Of a stretch of 64,000 nucleotides of DNA, positions 8,964-16,061 are shown piece by piece. Position numbers and translations under genes: made by a program. Within the stretch, counting starts at the first letter, position 1. Every line of letters begins with the position of its first letter. Below the pieces are notes generated by a model. That model was not told where the DNA came from. It saw only the letters and a program-made list of their open reading frames with translations, and made no database searches. Source of the stretch: Telmatobacter sp. DSM 110680 (GTDB lineage Bacteria; Acidobacteriota; Terriglobia; Terriglobales; Acidobacteriaceae); the NCBI RefSeq assembly GCF_039994875.1, contig NZ_CP121196.1, forward strand, positions 2,170,001 to 2,234,000. The letters run 5' to 3'.

Positions 8964-10181
8964 ATGCTCAAAAAGCAGATTTTTGATCCAGAATCAGAAA
9001 TCCCCATCTTTGGCGATGCCTTGGCTTATGTTCGGGACGGCCACTGGCAATTTCGGATGTATGTTGCTGCTGAAAAGAAATATGTGGTTCGATCCCTCAA
9101 GACTCGAAATCGAGCCACAGCCATTTCAAAAGCTCAGGACATGTATCACGAAATCCTGATGGAAGTGAAGAGCGGCAAAAAGCTGTTCTCCATGACCACA
9201 AAAGAAGCCGTTGCTGAGTACCTGAAGTATCGGCATAAGGATATTGCCACAAAGGGAATTGTTGTTGGCAGGTTCACCACCATCACATCACACCTAAACC
9301 ATTTTCTGGACTTCATCGGAAGAGACACCCGAATGAAAGATTTGGGAGTGGATCACATGGAAGATTATTACGGCTTTCGATTGGGTGAGAAGGCCAGTCA
9401 GTCAACGATCTTCAATGAACAGTCCACAATAAATGCCATGATGAAGTGGTTGTATCGGAATGGAAATACGAATTTCGAATCCTTTATCTACAGACCAGTT
9501 TCAAAGATTGACACAAGAGCAGAGGACATCCGTAAGGCAACTATCACAGAAGATGAATACATTGCTCTCTATACGGCTGCTCGATCCTATGTAAGACGTT
9601 CGGAAGGCGAGGAATATCTTGAACGTGAGATCGCACGTCATTGGATTCTGATAAATGCCAATTGTGGTATGAGGAATGGTGAAGCCAGACAATTGAAGGT
9701 CAGAGATGCTGAAATCTTCACTGTGAAGGCCAGCAACGAATTGGACAGGACTTTGGTGAGGCTGACCATTCAAGCTGAAACCTCCAAGTGGAGGAAATCT
9801 CGAATGGCTGTCTGTCGTGGTGGGAAGTATTTCGAACGGCTGAGAGAACTGCTGAAATCCAAGAACGATGATCTTGTCTTCTCCGTGGATGGCACCACTC
9901 CATTCACTGAGAAGCTGCTACTGAAGCATTTCTATGCCATATGTAGTTTGGCCAAAATCAAGGATTTCAGGGAGCGAGGGATCTCCCCTTATTCGCTTCG
10001 TCATTTCATGATTACTGAACGGGTTCGGGCTGGACTCAATGTGCTTTCTGTGGCCGATATGTGTGGAACGAGCATCAAGGAAATAGAAGCAACATATCAC
10101 CACATGTTCGACGATGTGAGGATCAGTAATGCTTTGATTCCGTCACGGCGACGAGCAGCAAAAAAGCCAGAGGAGAAGTAG
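8964..10181 (+). CDS. tyrosine recombinase/integrase of the island
   Basis: Site-specific recombinase, 405 residues, expected to catalyse integration at the guaA 3' end. The N-terminal part (1-110) holds an arm-binding-like region (YVRDGHWQFRMYVAAEKKYVV), then a SAM-like core-binding domain (110-180). The catalytic domain has Arg237 in NCGMRNGEARQL, Arg346 in SPYSLRHFM and the nucleophile Tyr378 in EIEATYHHM. The first histidine of the usual HxLRH box is Tyr343 here, a known variation. The gene has lower GC than guaA and starts 140 bp inside the left junction, reading into the element. No separate excisionase was recognised. Confidence 0.93.
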   Translation: MLKKQIFDPESEIPIFGDALAYVRDGHWQFRMYVAAEKKYVVRSLKTRNRATAISKAQDMYHEILMEVKSGKKLFSMTTKEAVAEYLKYRHKDIATKGIVVGRFTTITSHLNHFLDFIGRDTRMKDLGVDHMEDYYGFRLGEKASQSTIFNEQSTINAMMKWLYRNGNTNFESFIYRPVSKIDTRAEDIRKATITEDEYIALYTAARSYVRRSEGEEYLEREIARHWILINANCGMRNGEARQLKVRDAEIFTVKASNELDRTLVRLTIQAETSKWRKSRMAVCRGGKYFERLRELLKSKNDDLVFSVDGTTPFTEKLLLKHFYAICSLAKIKDFRERGISPYSLRHFMITERVRAGLNVLSVADMCGTSIKEIEATYHHMFDDVRISNALIPSRRRAAKKPEEK

Positions 10182-10184
10182 AGC

Positions 10185-10373
10185 CTAAATGCCCGATGGC
10201 GTTTTGACAGGTTTGTTCACATCAGCCAAATCCTTTTCCGCTTGCTCCACTGAGCTTCTTTCTTTTTCGAGCTTGAATGCCGCTCTCTCTCGCTTCAGTT
10301 GCTGGCTCTTCTGCTTCAGCGATTGTTGTTTAAATTTCAAAAATGGCTTCGTCATAATCTCAAAGATTCTCAT
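10185..10373 (-). CDS. small basic coiled-coil protein
   Basis: A 62-residue hypothetical protein, strongly charged and predicted helical (KQQSLKQKSQQLKRERAAFKLEKERSS, shown here in part by its Lys/Glu/Gln pattern). Its ATG is preceded by AGGAG at about 9 bases, which supports translation. It is the last gene of a probable minus-strand set after the Rep-like gene and the 114-residue ORF, and it converges tightly with the integrase. A DNA-binding accessory role (mobilisation or copy control) would fit the context but is a guess. Confidence 0.5.
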   Translation of the reverse strand: MRIFEIMTKPFLKFKQQSLKQKSQQLKRERAAFKLEKERSSVEQAEKDLADVNKPVKTPSGI

Positions 10374-10704
10374 AGTGTGTTTCTCCTGAACAAATTCCAG
10401 AATTGTTCATACGAATTATCGAAATTCCAGAATTGATTTGTTGAATTTCTCTCCTCAGAAGTTTGAGTCGAGTGATAATGCTGATTTTCCAAGTGAATTT
10501 TGCGAAGCACTTGGATTCGATCTTCCTGTTGCTGTTTTGCAATTTAGACACACGAATAAAACAAGGTACGGCAAAGCCAAACCCGTCTACGTCAATTTCA
10601 GTTGTTTCACTCGTCCTGCCTTTCAGTCCAACCTCAAACATTTCCGAAATGTGATCCCGAGATGTCACCCGAATTTCAATTTGCGAAAATGCCCGATGGG
10701 ACAC
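10360..10704 (-). CDS. hypothetical protein downstream of Rep-like gene
   Basis: A 114-residue frame starting at GTG, 40 bases after the Rep-like gene and overlapping the start of the 62-residue gene by 14 bases. The first half looks like a beta-rich domain (IEIRVTSRDHISEMFEVG, EIDVDGFGFAVPCFIRVS) and the C-terminal half is basic. There is no recognisable family and only a weak ribosome binding site. The competing plus-strand frame (10438-10716) is richer in unlikely residues and has no start signal, so I favour the minus strand. Confidence 0.45.
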   Translation of the reverse strand: MSHRAFSQIEIRVTSRDHISEMFEVGLKGRTSETTEIDVDGFGFAVPCFIRVSKLQNSNRKIESKCFAKFTWKISIITRLKLLRREIQQINSGISIIRMNNSGICSGETHYENL

Positions 10705-10743
10705 CGCTTGTGCTAAGCATGGTTTCGAGCTTCTGTTCAGTTT

Positions 10744-11331
10744 TCAATTTCCAGCCCGAAATTGATCTACGAGAATACGGTCAGCGTCTCGTGTGTCGAA
10801 TATCGGCTGGTCGTAAGTTCTATCAAAATTATTTTCGAGGAGGATGTATTCAATCCATCCTCCTTGGTTGTGAATCGGCTTGACGACGAACGTATCGATG
10901 TGAAGAAGTTCCAAGTTTCTTTCTTCTTCTGACTGTGTTCCAAGCATTCGATAGAGTCTTTGCTCATCTTTCGTCAGTGGCCTGTGCCACACTCCCGCTG
11001 TCTTTTTAGCAGCGTTTTTGAAGTGAGACAGAATGAGATCGTTGTCGTGGTTTTTGTTGAAGTGACCCACGGCGAGGTGGAGGTGTAAATTGATGCCTTC
11101 TCTCCCCTCTATAACGGCGGCAAACGAGAGTTGGCGGCGACCTGTCTTGATCGCTTTTTTAGTAAATGCTTCTTTGGTCAAGTTCCAATAAAACTGTCTG
11201 GCAACTTGGTCAGCACGTTCGATTGTCTGATGGGAGGTTCTGAGATTGAGGGTACAGGAGTGTGTGAAGGCTATTCCGCTCAGGACTTGAGCAATGCCTT
11301 TTCTGTAGCGTGTGATTTGATGGGCGTTCAC
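10744..11331 (-). CDS. HUH endonuclease, Rep/relaxase-like (rolling-circle replication initiator)
   Basis: A 195-residue protein with the layout of a small HUH nicking enzyme. A first strand reads AFTHSCTLNLR (about 21-31). The metal-binding HUH motif is in GINLHLHLAVG (H83-L-H85), and a candidate nucleophile Tyr162 lies in GGWIEYILLE. Such proteins nick a hairpin or origin and stay covalently attached to the 5' end. The GTG start has AGAGG 8 bases upstream. A large inverted repeat lies directly upstream of the gene at 11344-11408, the typical place for an origin. The family assignment rests on motifs only; a tyrosine-type REP transposase is an alternative. Confidence 0.6.
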   Translation of the reverse strand: MNAHQITRYRKGIAQVLSGIAFTHSCTLNLRTSHQTIERADQVARQFYWNLTKEAFTKKAIKTGRRQLSFAAVIEGREGINLHLHLAVGHFNKNHDNDLILSHFKNAAKKTAGVWHRPLTKDEQRLYRMLGTQSEEERNLELLHIDTFVVKPIHNQGGWIEYILLENNFDRTYDQPIFDTRDADRILVDQFRAGN

Positions 11332-11343
11332 GATAATCGACCT

Positions 11344-11408
11344 CTGGTGATTCCCCCTGTTCTCGTTTGTGGGCTGAAATCAGATTTCAGCCCAAATTCG
11401 ATCACCAG
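11344..11408. repeat. nested inverted repeat, candidate nicking origin
   Basis: The outer arms CTGGTGAT (11344-11351) and ATCACCAG (11401-11408) enclose the inner stem GGGCTGAAAT-CAG-ATTTCAGCCC (11371-11393, perfect 10-bp arms, 3-base loop). The structure sits 13 bases upstream of the Rep-like gene start. It could be a double-strand or single-strand origin, or an operator of that gene. Confidence 0.7.
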
Positions 11409-11670
11409 AAGGACTACTCAAGTCAGTAGCAAGCCGACAGGGAGGATTGAAACCTCGAACGTATTTAGCTCAGGCAGGGGTTCCAAACCCGTTTCTGACT
11501 AAAATTCGATTTTTTATTTTCGGTACCGTGGTAAGTTACTGACCCTTTTCCTCGTCGATCTGGCGGGAGCCAGGATTCGAAGGGTGACCAAATTGGGCGT
11601 ACCCTCTCTTGACGGTAGGAGCTTTACGTTTTGAGGGGCAAAAAGCGTAAAATATAGGTGGTACTTTAGT
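11409..11670. other. non-coding segment with short hairpin
   Basis: No gene seen. It holds the small hairpin GGGTT-CCA-AACCC near 11478-11490 and the tRNA-3'-end-like sequence described separately. Confidence 0.4.
11561..11582 (-). other. tRNA 3'-end-like fragment (possible relict attachment core)
   Basis: The minus strand reads CTTCGAATCC followed by TGGCTCCCGCCA. This has the form of a T-loop (TTCGAAT), a 3' acceptor strand and CCA. No matching 5' half (GGGAGCC...) lies at the expected distance, so it is not a functional tRNA. Such 3' tRNA ends are typical attachment cores of integrases. Confidence 0.4.
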
Positions 11671-11716
11671 TATTTGACACATGTATCTCTATGGTCTAAA
11701 GTCATATTTGACACAT
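11671..11716 (+). promoter_or_regulatory. direct repeats upstream of the resolvase (promoter and/or res subsites)
   Basis: TATTTGACACAT occurs twice, at 11671-11682 and 11705-11716, starting 34 bases apart. The first copy supplies a TTGACA -35 with TAAAGT 17 bases later as a possible -10. Resolvase genes often lie next to their own binding sites, so these repeats may be both promoter and recombination/operator site. Confidence 0.5.
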
Positions 11717-11729
11717 TGAGGATACGGAC

Positions 11730-12296
11730 ATGATGGCAAAACGGAATGGCAAAAGGGTCGGGTACGTCCGAGTGAGTAGCATCGACCAGAACACGATCCG
11801 CCAACTCGACGGCGTTCAGCTTGACAAGGTGTTCACGGATAAAGCCAGTGGCAAGGACACGAATAGACCTCAGCTAAAGGCCCTAATGGACTTTCTGAGA
11901 GCAGATGACATTTTGGTGGTTCACAGCATGGACAGGCTGGCTCGGAACATCAGTGACCTGCTCAGGATTGTCCAAACGCTGAACGAACGTGGAGTGGTCG
12001 TTCGGTTCGAAAAGGAGTCGCTGACCTTTTCAGGAGATGATTCGGCAATGTCCAAGTTGATGCTGACGATCATGGGAGGCGTAGCTGAGTTCGAGAGAGA
12101 AATGATAAAAGAGCGTCAACGTGAAGGTATCGCCAAAGCAAAACAGGCCGGTAAATATACCGGGAGAAAATCTACTTTCAAAACTGCTCAGATTCAGTCG
12201 ATTCGTGAGCGGGCGTTGGCTGGTGAGCACAAGGCGGCACTGGCACGGGAATTTGGTGTAACGAGGCAGACGATCTACAACATATTGGCGGCGTAG
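11730..12296 (+). CDS. serine resolvase/invertase (Tn3 resolvase type)
   Basis: Small serine recombinase, 188 residues. The catalytic Ser16 is in GYVRVSSIDQN. The active-site arginines lie in HSMDRLARN (R69, R72). The E-helix region is AEFEREMIKERQREGI. The C-terminal DNA-binding domain (about 140-188) ends in a helix-turn-helix, HKAALAREFGVTRQTIYNIL. The catalytic domain ends with the usual AKQAGKYTGRK linker. GAGGAT lies upstream of the tandem ATGs at 11730 and 11733. It probably resolves multimers or inverts a segment of the element; no partner transposase is present. Confidence 0.93.
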   Translation: MMAKRNGKRVGYVRVSSIDQNTIRQLDGVQLDKVFTDKASGKDTNRPQLKALMDFLRADDILVVHSMDRLARNISDLLRIVQTLNERGVVVRFEKESLTFSGDDSAMSKLMLTIMGGVAEFEREMIKERQREGIAKAKQAGKYTGRKSTFKTAQIQSIRERALAGEHKAALAREFGVTRQTIYNILAA

Positions 12297-12374
12297 CGAG
12301 TGGAACGGAACCTTGGCCTCAATCAATAGGCTCCGTGGGCGTGTATGTCTCACTGGCTCACGCTTAGGGTCTGC

Positions 12375-13559
12375 TCACCAATTCGATGGATAAAGCTTTA
12401 CTCGGAAGGCGCTGCTTTTGGAGTCGTGCGCACCCACATAATTGAGACTTCCATCGGCATTGATCACTACAAATATATCTGGTTCAGTTTTGACAGCTTC
12501 GTTTGGCCAGATTGTTTCGTTGGCAAACTGGATTTTGTAGCAGTAATCAAGTTGTTGCCACGAAGCAGCAAAGTTTGATGCTAACTCTCTAAGGGCTTCT
12601 TTATTTTTGTCGGCGGCCTCCCCCATAGTCACTCCAGCTTGATATTCCTTTTGCGCGGTTTCGACATTCCCGTCCGATGATGCGTAAGAGGCCCCTTTGT
12701 ATTCATTCAATGCGATGTCGTTATGGGCTAAGAAATTGCTGAGGGCATTATCCATATCAACCAGCAATCCATTCATACGATGTCCAATTTCTGTATCGGG
12801 ATCGAATGTATCAATATCGTTTGTCGTCTGATGCCCCCGAGCTGAGTTGTCGGCATCCTTCTTCATCGCTTCTTTCTTCATCTCCTCAATCGTGGCGGCA
12901 TCCAAGGTCGGATTTTGCCTTATGGCCTCAAGTGTGGCTGCCATGTTCTCACCTGTCGGCGGCGGAGGCACGTCAAACTGGCTCTTGAAATGAATGCTCG
13001 GAACATCGCATGGCTTATCACTTTGCTTCGGGGTGTCTACGCCGATGCCAGCTTGAACTCCGTCTCCCATTTGTTGAGTCGGCTTCGGGTCGTTTAGCAC
13101 CTGCCTCATTTGTATCTGCTTCGACGTGCCGCCATTGTCGAGCGTGATGTAAACGACAATTACGGCGATCAGCACCAGCACACCGACTAAGAGAATAATT
13201 GCCCTGTTATCTGCGGCTACGCTTTTTTCCAGTAATCTGCCACAGCTCGGACAGACATCTTCGCCCGAAAGGTAGGCGTCTTTGCAATTTGAACATTTTC
13301 CTGTGGAACCACTTATAGAAGGGGCAAGAGCAGACGACCGTCCTTCCAACTTTCTTCTCTCTAACACTCCACCCGAAACGGGGATGAGAATGAGAAGACC
13401 GAACCAACCTAGGACGGTCCAACCACTGAAAGCGTTGATGGCTAGAATCCACCACCGCCACGGATGTCTTATCTTGAATGCCACCATCGAGGGAATGAGA
13501 TAGGCCGCCAAACCCACACCCGCAAGCACGATCCACATTAGAACCAAGTACCAAAGCAT
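12375..13559 (-). CDS. membrane protein: superinfection-immunity-like N-terminus, zinc ribbon, transmembrane helix, extracytoplasmic domain
   Basis: A 394-residue protein. Residues 1-62 have two hydrophobic helices with the sequence PSMVAFKIRHP then LAINAFSGWTVLGWFGLLI. This matches the pattern of the T4 Imm-type superinfection immunity family (N-GWT-x-x-GW signature). A CxxC...CxxC zinc ribbon follows (C89, C92, C103, C106), then a third helix (about 119-140) and a long polar region. The C-terminal domain (330-394) ends FVVINADGSLNYVGAHDS. Imm-type proteins block entry of competing phage DNA at the inner membrane. The fusion is unusual; a sensor role is possible. Strand and frame are clear, function is inferred. 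Confidence 0.72.
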   Translation of the reverse strand: MLWYLVLMWIVLAGVGLAAYLIPSMVAFKIRHPWRWWILAINAFSGWTVLGWFGLLILIPVSGGVLERRKLEGRSSALAPSISGSTGKCSNCKDAYLSGEDVCPSCGRLLEKSVAADNRAIILLVGVLVLIAVIVVYITLDNGGTSKQIQMRQVLNDPKPTQQMGDGVQAGIGVDTPKQSDKPCDVPSIHFKSQFDVPPPPTGENMAATLEAIRQNPTLDAATIEEMKKEAMKKDADNSARGHQTTNDIDTFDPDTEIGHRMNGLLVDMDNALSNFLAHNDIALNEYKGASYASSDGNVETAQKEYQAGVTMGEAADKNKEALRELASNFAASWQQLDYCYKIQFANETIWPNEAVKTEPDIFVVINADGSLNYVGAHDSKSSAFRVKLYPSNW

Positions 13560-13661
13560 TTTCTCAATTGCCTCCCGCTGAGAATGCGTGCAATCCTCGA
13601 CAACTGAACATGTAGCCTATAGGCAATGTTGTATCCCATAGTATACGGGCGATGCTGATGG
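13560..13661. promoter_or_regulatory. divergent promoter region with two dyads (C-box-like)
   Basis: The perfect palindrome GCCTATAGGC (13615-13624) and the dyad CCCATAGTATACGGG (13635-13649) stand in tandem just before the GTG of the small XRE gene. Two adjacent palindromes before a controller gene resemble the operator pair of restriction-modification C proteins. Binding is inferred from position only. Confidence 0.5.
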
Positions 13662-13877
13662 GTGCGGAAAAACGTTCGTCAGCGATTCGGAGACAGAATC
13701 AAATCTCTGCGACAGGAGAGAGAATGGTCGCAAGAAGACCTTGCTGACAAGGCCGGGATTGGGCGTGTCTTCATCTCTCAACTCGAAAATGGTCACAAAG
13801 AAGCATGTTTGGGAATTATTGAAACGCTGGCGGATAGTTTCTCCATCACTATCTCTGACCTGATGAAGCAGGTTTAG
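13662..13877 (+). CDS. XRE-family helix-turn-helix regulator (C-protein size)
   Basis: A 71-residue single-domain DNA-binding protein. The Cro/CI helix-turn-helix reads WSQEDLADKAGIGRVFISQLENG, followed by the helical dimerisation end LADSFSITISDLMKQV. Its length and architecture match controller (C) proteins of restriction-modification systems. The GTG start is the only in-frame start. Convergent with it is the methyltransferase-nuclease gene, and divergent is the immunity-like membrane protein. It probably represses its own promoter and perhaps the neighbour through the dyads at 13615-13649. Confidence 0.88.
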   Translation: MRKNVRQRFGDRIKSLRQEREWSQEDLADKAGIGRVFISQLENGHKEACLGIIETLADSFSITISDLMKQV

Positions 13878-13912
13878 AAACTTTTTGCTCTTTCCGTTGC
13901 TCCATTTCCATA

Positions 13913-15517
13913 TCAGAAAAGACGGTCTTGCTTGGCAATTGTGGCCGTATCCTTTGCCGCTTTTTTGAATGCGGAAGGGTCAATGAGCGGGATGTCAGGG
14001 CGCTTTCCAGCGAACAATTCTTCAATGGTCAGAATTTGGATCTTCGGGAATTTTTGATACGGCATCTCGTAGAACCCTGTTTTGACCGCCTCCAATCGCA
14101 TAGGTTTTGTTGGCTCGGCAAGGGTGATGAACACGCCAATCCTCGCCTTCTCCCGATCTACGACATGAGCCAGGTCTCGAATCATTGAAACATTGATATT
14201 CTCGCCGCCCTTCACAGAAACAATCGCCTTCTCCGTTTCCTTCCCATCGGGCTTGAAATAGATGAAGCCGTCAATGCCGCTGTCCGCTCCCTTTTTCTTG
14301 CCGCCATACGGCACAGCATCCACCAGCGAGACAGCCCACCATTGGAACTGATATTTGTCCTGAGCGGCGAGAGCCTGAGCGCCGCCGATGTCTTTCGGCG
14401 TCCCGTGAATCTCGAACGAGACACCGGGAAAAGCATCTTTCAATCGTTTTTCAATCAGAGAAATTGCGAGGTGTGTAACGTCAATCCCTATCCATTGCCG
14501 TTTCAGTTTTTGAGCAGCGTGGATTGTTGTTCCACATCCACAGAACGGGTCTAAAACGGTATCGCCTTCGTTGCTTGATGATTCGATGATTCGCTCAAGA
14601 AGAGACAGGGGCTTCTGTGTGGGGTAACCGAGCCGTTCCTGTGCCTGTGAATTGATTGGAGAAATATCGTCCCATATATTGCCTATGGGCGTGCCGGGCA
14701 TCTCATCAAGGTATCTCTTGACTCGGATTCTCCCGTCCTTGCTGGCAGGGAAGTACAACCTTCCTTCAGCGTCCATCTTCTTCATTGTTTCCAGAGAGAC
14801 AGACCAGCCATTAGGATGGGGCTTGTAGCCTTTGTAGTCATAAGTCAGGTTCGGACGAGGGCCGGGACTTCGTAGGTCACGAGTTGTGTACCGCCGACCA
14901 TCTGGCTCCAGCAGACTGTAATGCGACTCTAAGTAATCGTCCGAATATGCGGAGTGAGACCTGTGAAATGTTGAAATCTCCGACTTGGCATAAAACAGAA
15001 TGACATCGCTTTGGTCTCCAAATCGCCTTCGAGCGTCGCTGTGAGCGCTTGTTCGCTTCCATATAATCTCATTGCGAAAGAAGTATGGACCAAATACAGC
15101 GTCAAGAAGAATTTTTAGGTAGTGGCTTGCCGTTGGGTCACAGTGTAGGTAAAGGCTGCCTGTTGGCTTCAACACACGATGTAATTCGACCAAGCGAACT
15201 GCCATCATGGTCAGATAGGCCATCATGTCGTTCTCTTTGAGGAATGAACGAAACGCTCTCAACATCTCAGCAACATCGCTGTTGCCGCTGTGAATCACTT
15301 CATCAAACGCTCGTTCGGCGTGATCATTCCAATGCCACGTATCTTCGAACGCCTCAATCTGTGCCTCTGATTTTTGACCGCTGTGTGCTTTGAAGAGCAC
15401 GTTGTAATTCGCTTGGCTATTGAACGGCGGGTCGAGGTAAACGAGGTCAACGCTCTCAGTCGAAATGGACGCTCTCAGCACGTCCAGATTGTCGCCGTAA
15501 TAAAGTTGGTTTGCCAT
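13913..15517 (-). CDS. DNA methyltransferase (beta-class order) with C-terminal restriction-endonuclease-like domain
   Basis: A 534-residue enzyme. Catalytic motif IV is DPPFNS (residues 29-34). The AdoMet-binding motif comes late, as LDPFCGCGTT near 320, so the order is IV-target recognition-I (beta class). This class makes N6-adenine or N4-cytosine methylation. After residue 390 a second domain contains ADSGIDGFIYF and AIVSVKGG, the spacing of a PD-(D/E)xK Mrr-like fold, and RIGVFITLAEPTKPM. The usual Glu/Gln before the Lys is Ser (VSVK), so nuclease activity is uncertain. I chose the ATG at 15517 (MANQLYYGDN), which has AGGGG upstream. It may be a one-gene restriction-modification or an orphan methylase. 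Confidence 0.88.
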   Translation of the reverse strand: MANQLYYGDNLDVLRASISTESVDLVYLDPPFNSQANYNVLFKAHSGQKSEAQIEAFEDTWHWNDHAERAFDEVIHSGNSDVAEMLRAFRSFLKENDMMAYLTMMAVRLVELHRVLKPTGSLYLHCDPTASHYLKILLDAVFGPYFFRNEIIWKRTSAHSDARRRFGDQSDVILFYAKSEISTFHRSHSAYSDDYLESHYSLLEPDGRRYTTRDLRSPGPRPNLTYDYKGYKPHPNGWSVSLETMKKMDAEGRLYFPASKDGRIRVKRYLDEMPGTPIGNIWDDISPINSQAQERLGYPTQKPLSLLERIIESSSNEGDTVLDPFCGCGTTIHAAQKLKRQWIGIDVTHLAISLIEKRLKDAFPGVSFEIHGTPKDIGGAQALAAQDKYQFQWWAVSLVDAVPYGGKKKGADSGIDGFIYFKPDGKETEKAIVSVKGGENINVSMIRDLAHVVDREKARIGVFITLAEPTKPMRLEAVKTGFYEMPYQKFPKIQILTIEELFAGKRPDIPLIDPSAFKKAAKDTATIAKQDRLF

Positions 15518-15889
15518 TGGCCCCTGTTCTGAATGCTTTGTTGGACCAATGCTATCGTAGGGGTGAAGCAACGGCGTTGGGGGCCGCTACAAGGCGTTCA
15601 CAGCTTGTCAATGAGGGAATCGTCGATCCCATCTCGGTAAACGCCAAATAGCCCGGTTTTCGTTTGATTTTGATAGGTTTTAGAGCAGTCAGAAGGACCG
15701 ATCCACAGCGAAAAATTTTGAAAATGATGACGCTGACCCCGAATGTTTTGCTTTGTAAAAGGTCCGACTGATTCGAAAAGATTTATCTTTCGGTTTTACG
15801 TCAGGTTTCTCTGCTAAAAGTTTCACAAAACTTATACAAATCAATTATGTTCTTGTAAGAGTTTTATTTTCAGTTACTTGTATAGTGGA
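15518..15889. other. right end of island, A/T-rich, non-coding
   Basis: 372 bases with no supported gene. It contains the small dyad AAAGAT-TT-ATCTTT (about 15779-15793) and repeated CTTGTA-type motifs near 15853 and 15878, which may be integrase arm sites. The methyltransferase promoter must also lie here. Confidence 0.45.
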
Positions 15890-15903
15890 ACCATCGAGTG
15901 GGA
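15890..15903 (+). other. attR core
   Basis: Right copy of ACCATCGAGTGGGA. The preceding GGA and following GTAA align with the guaA ending (ACC ATC GAG TGG GAG TAA), so this is the displaced original 3' end of the target gene. Confidence 0.85.
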
Positions 15904-16061
15904 GTAATTTGCCATCAAGGCAGCCGCGCCTTCAGCGCCATTCTTGCTGCTGGCAATTACCTCAACTTTTGCCGCTGGGGTAGTGGCCATGGAGAGATGA
16001 GAGCTTCTTGGTACGAATGTGGTTTGTTCAGCGGCTTGCGTCGGATCTGAGTTTCGCGTGT

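Larger units (their letters stand above)
8807..15903. mobile_element. integrative island in the 3' end of guaA (about 7.1 kb)
   Basis: The element is bounded by the direct repeat ACCATCGAGTGGGA at 8807-8820 (inside the guaA 3' end) and 15890-15903. The right copy is followed by GTAA-type sequence that completes an alternative guaA ending, GAG-TAA. A tyrosine integrase lies just inside the left junction, the usual place. The interior is visibly more A/T-rich than the flanks. Cargo in order: integrase, two small minus-strand ORFs, HUH Rep-like gene, hairpin, serine resolvase, membrane protein with superinfection-immunity-like start, XRE regulator, methyltransferase-nuclease. No structural phage genes or conjugation apparatus are present, so it resembles a satellite or plasmid-like integrative element. 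Confidence 0.88.

Noticed and set aside
11446..11455. ATTGAAAC sequence resembling a CRISPR repeat end
   Set aside because: Single copy only; no spaced repeats or cas genes.
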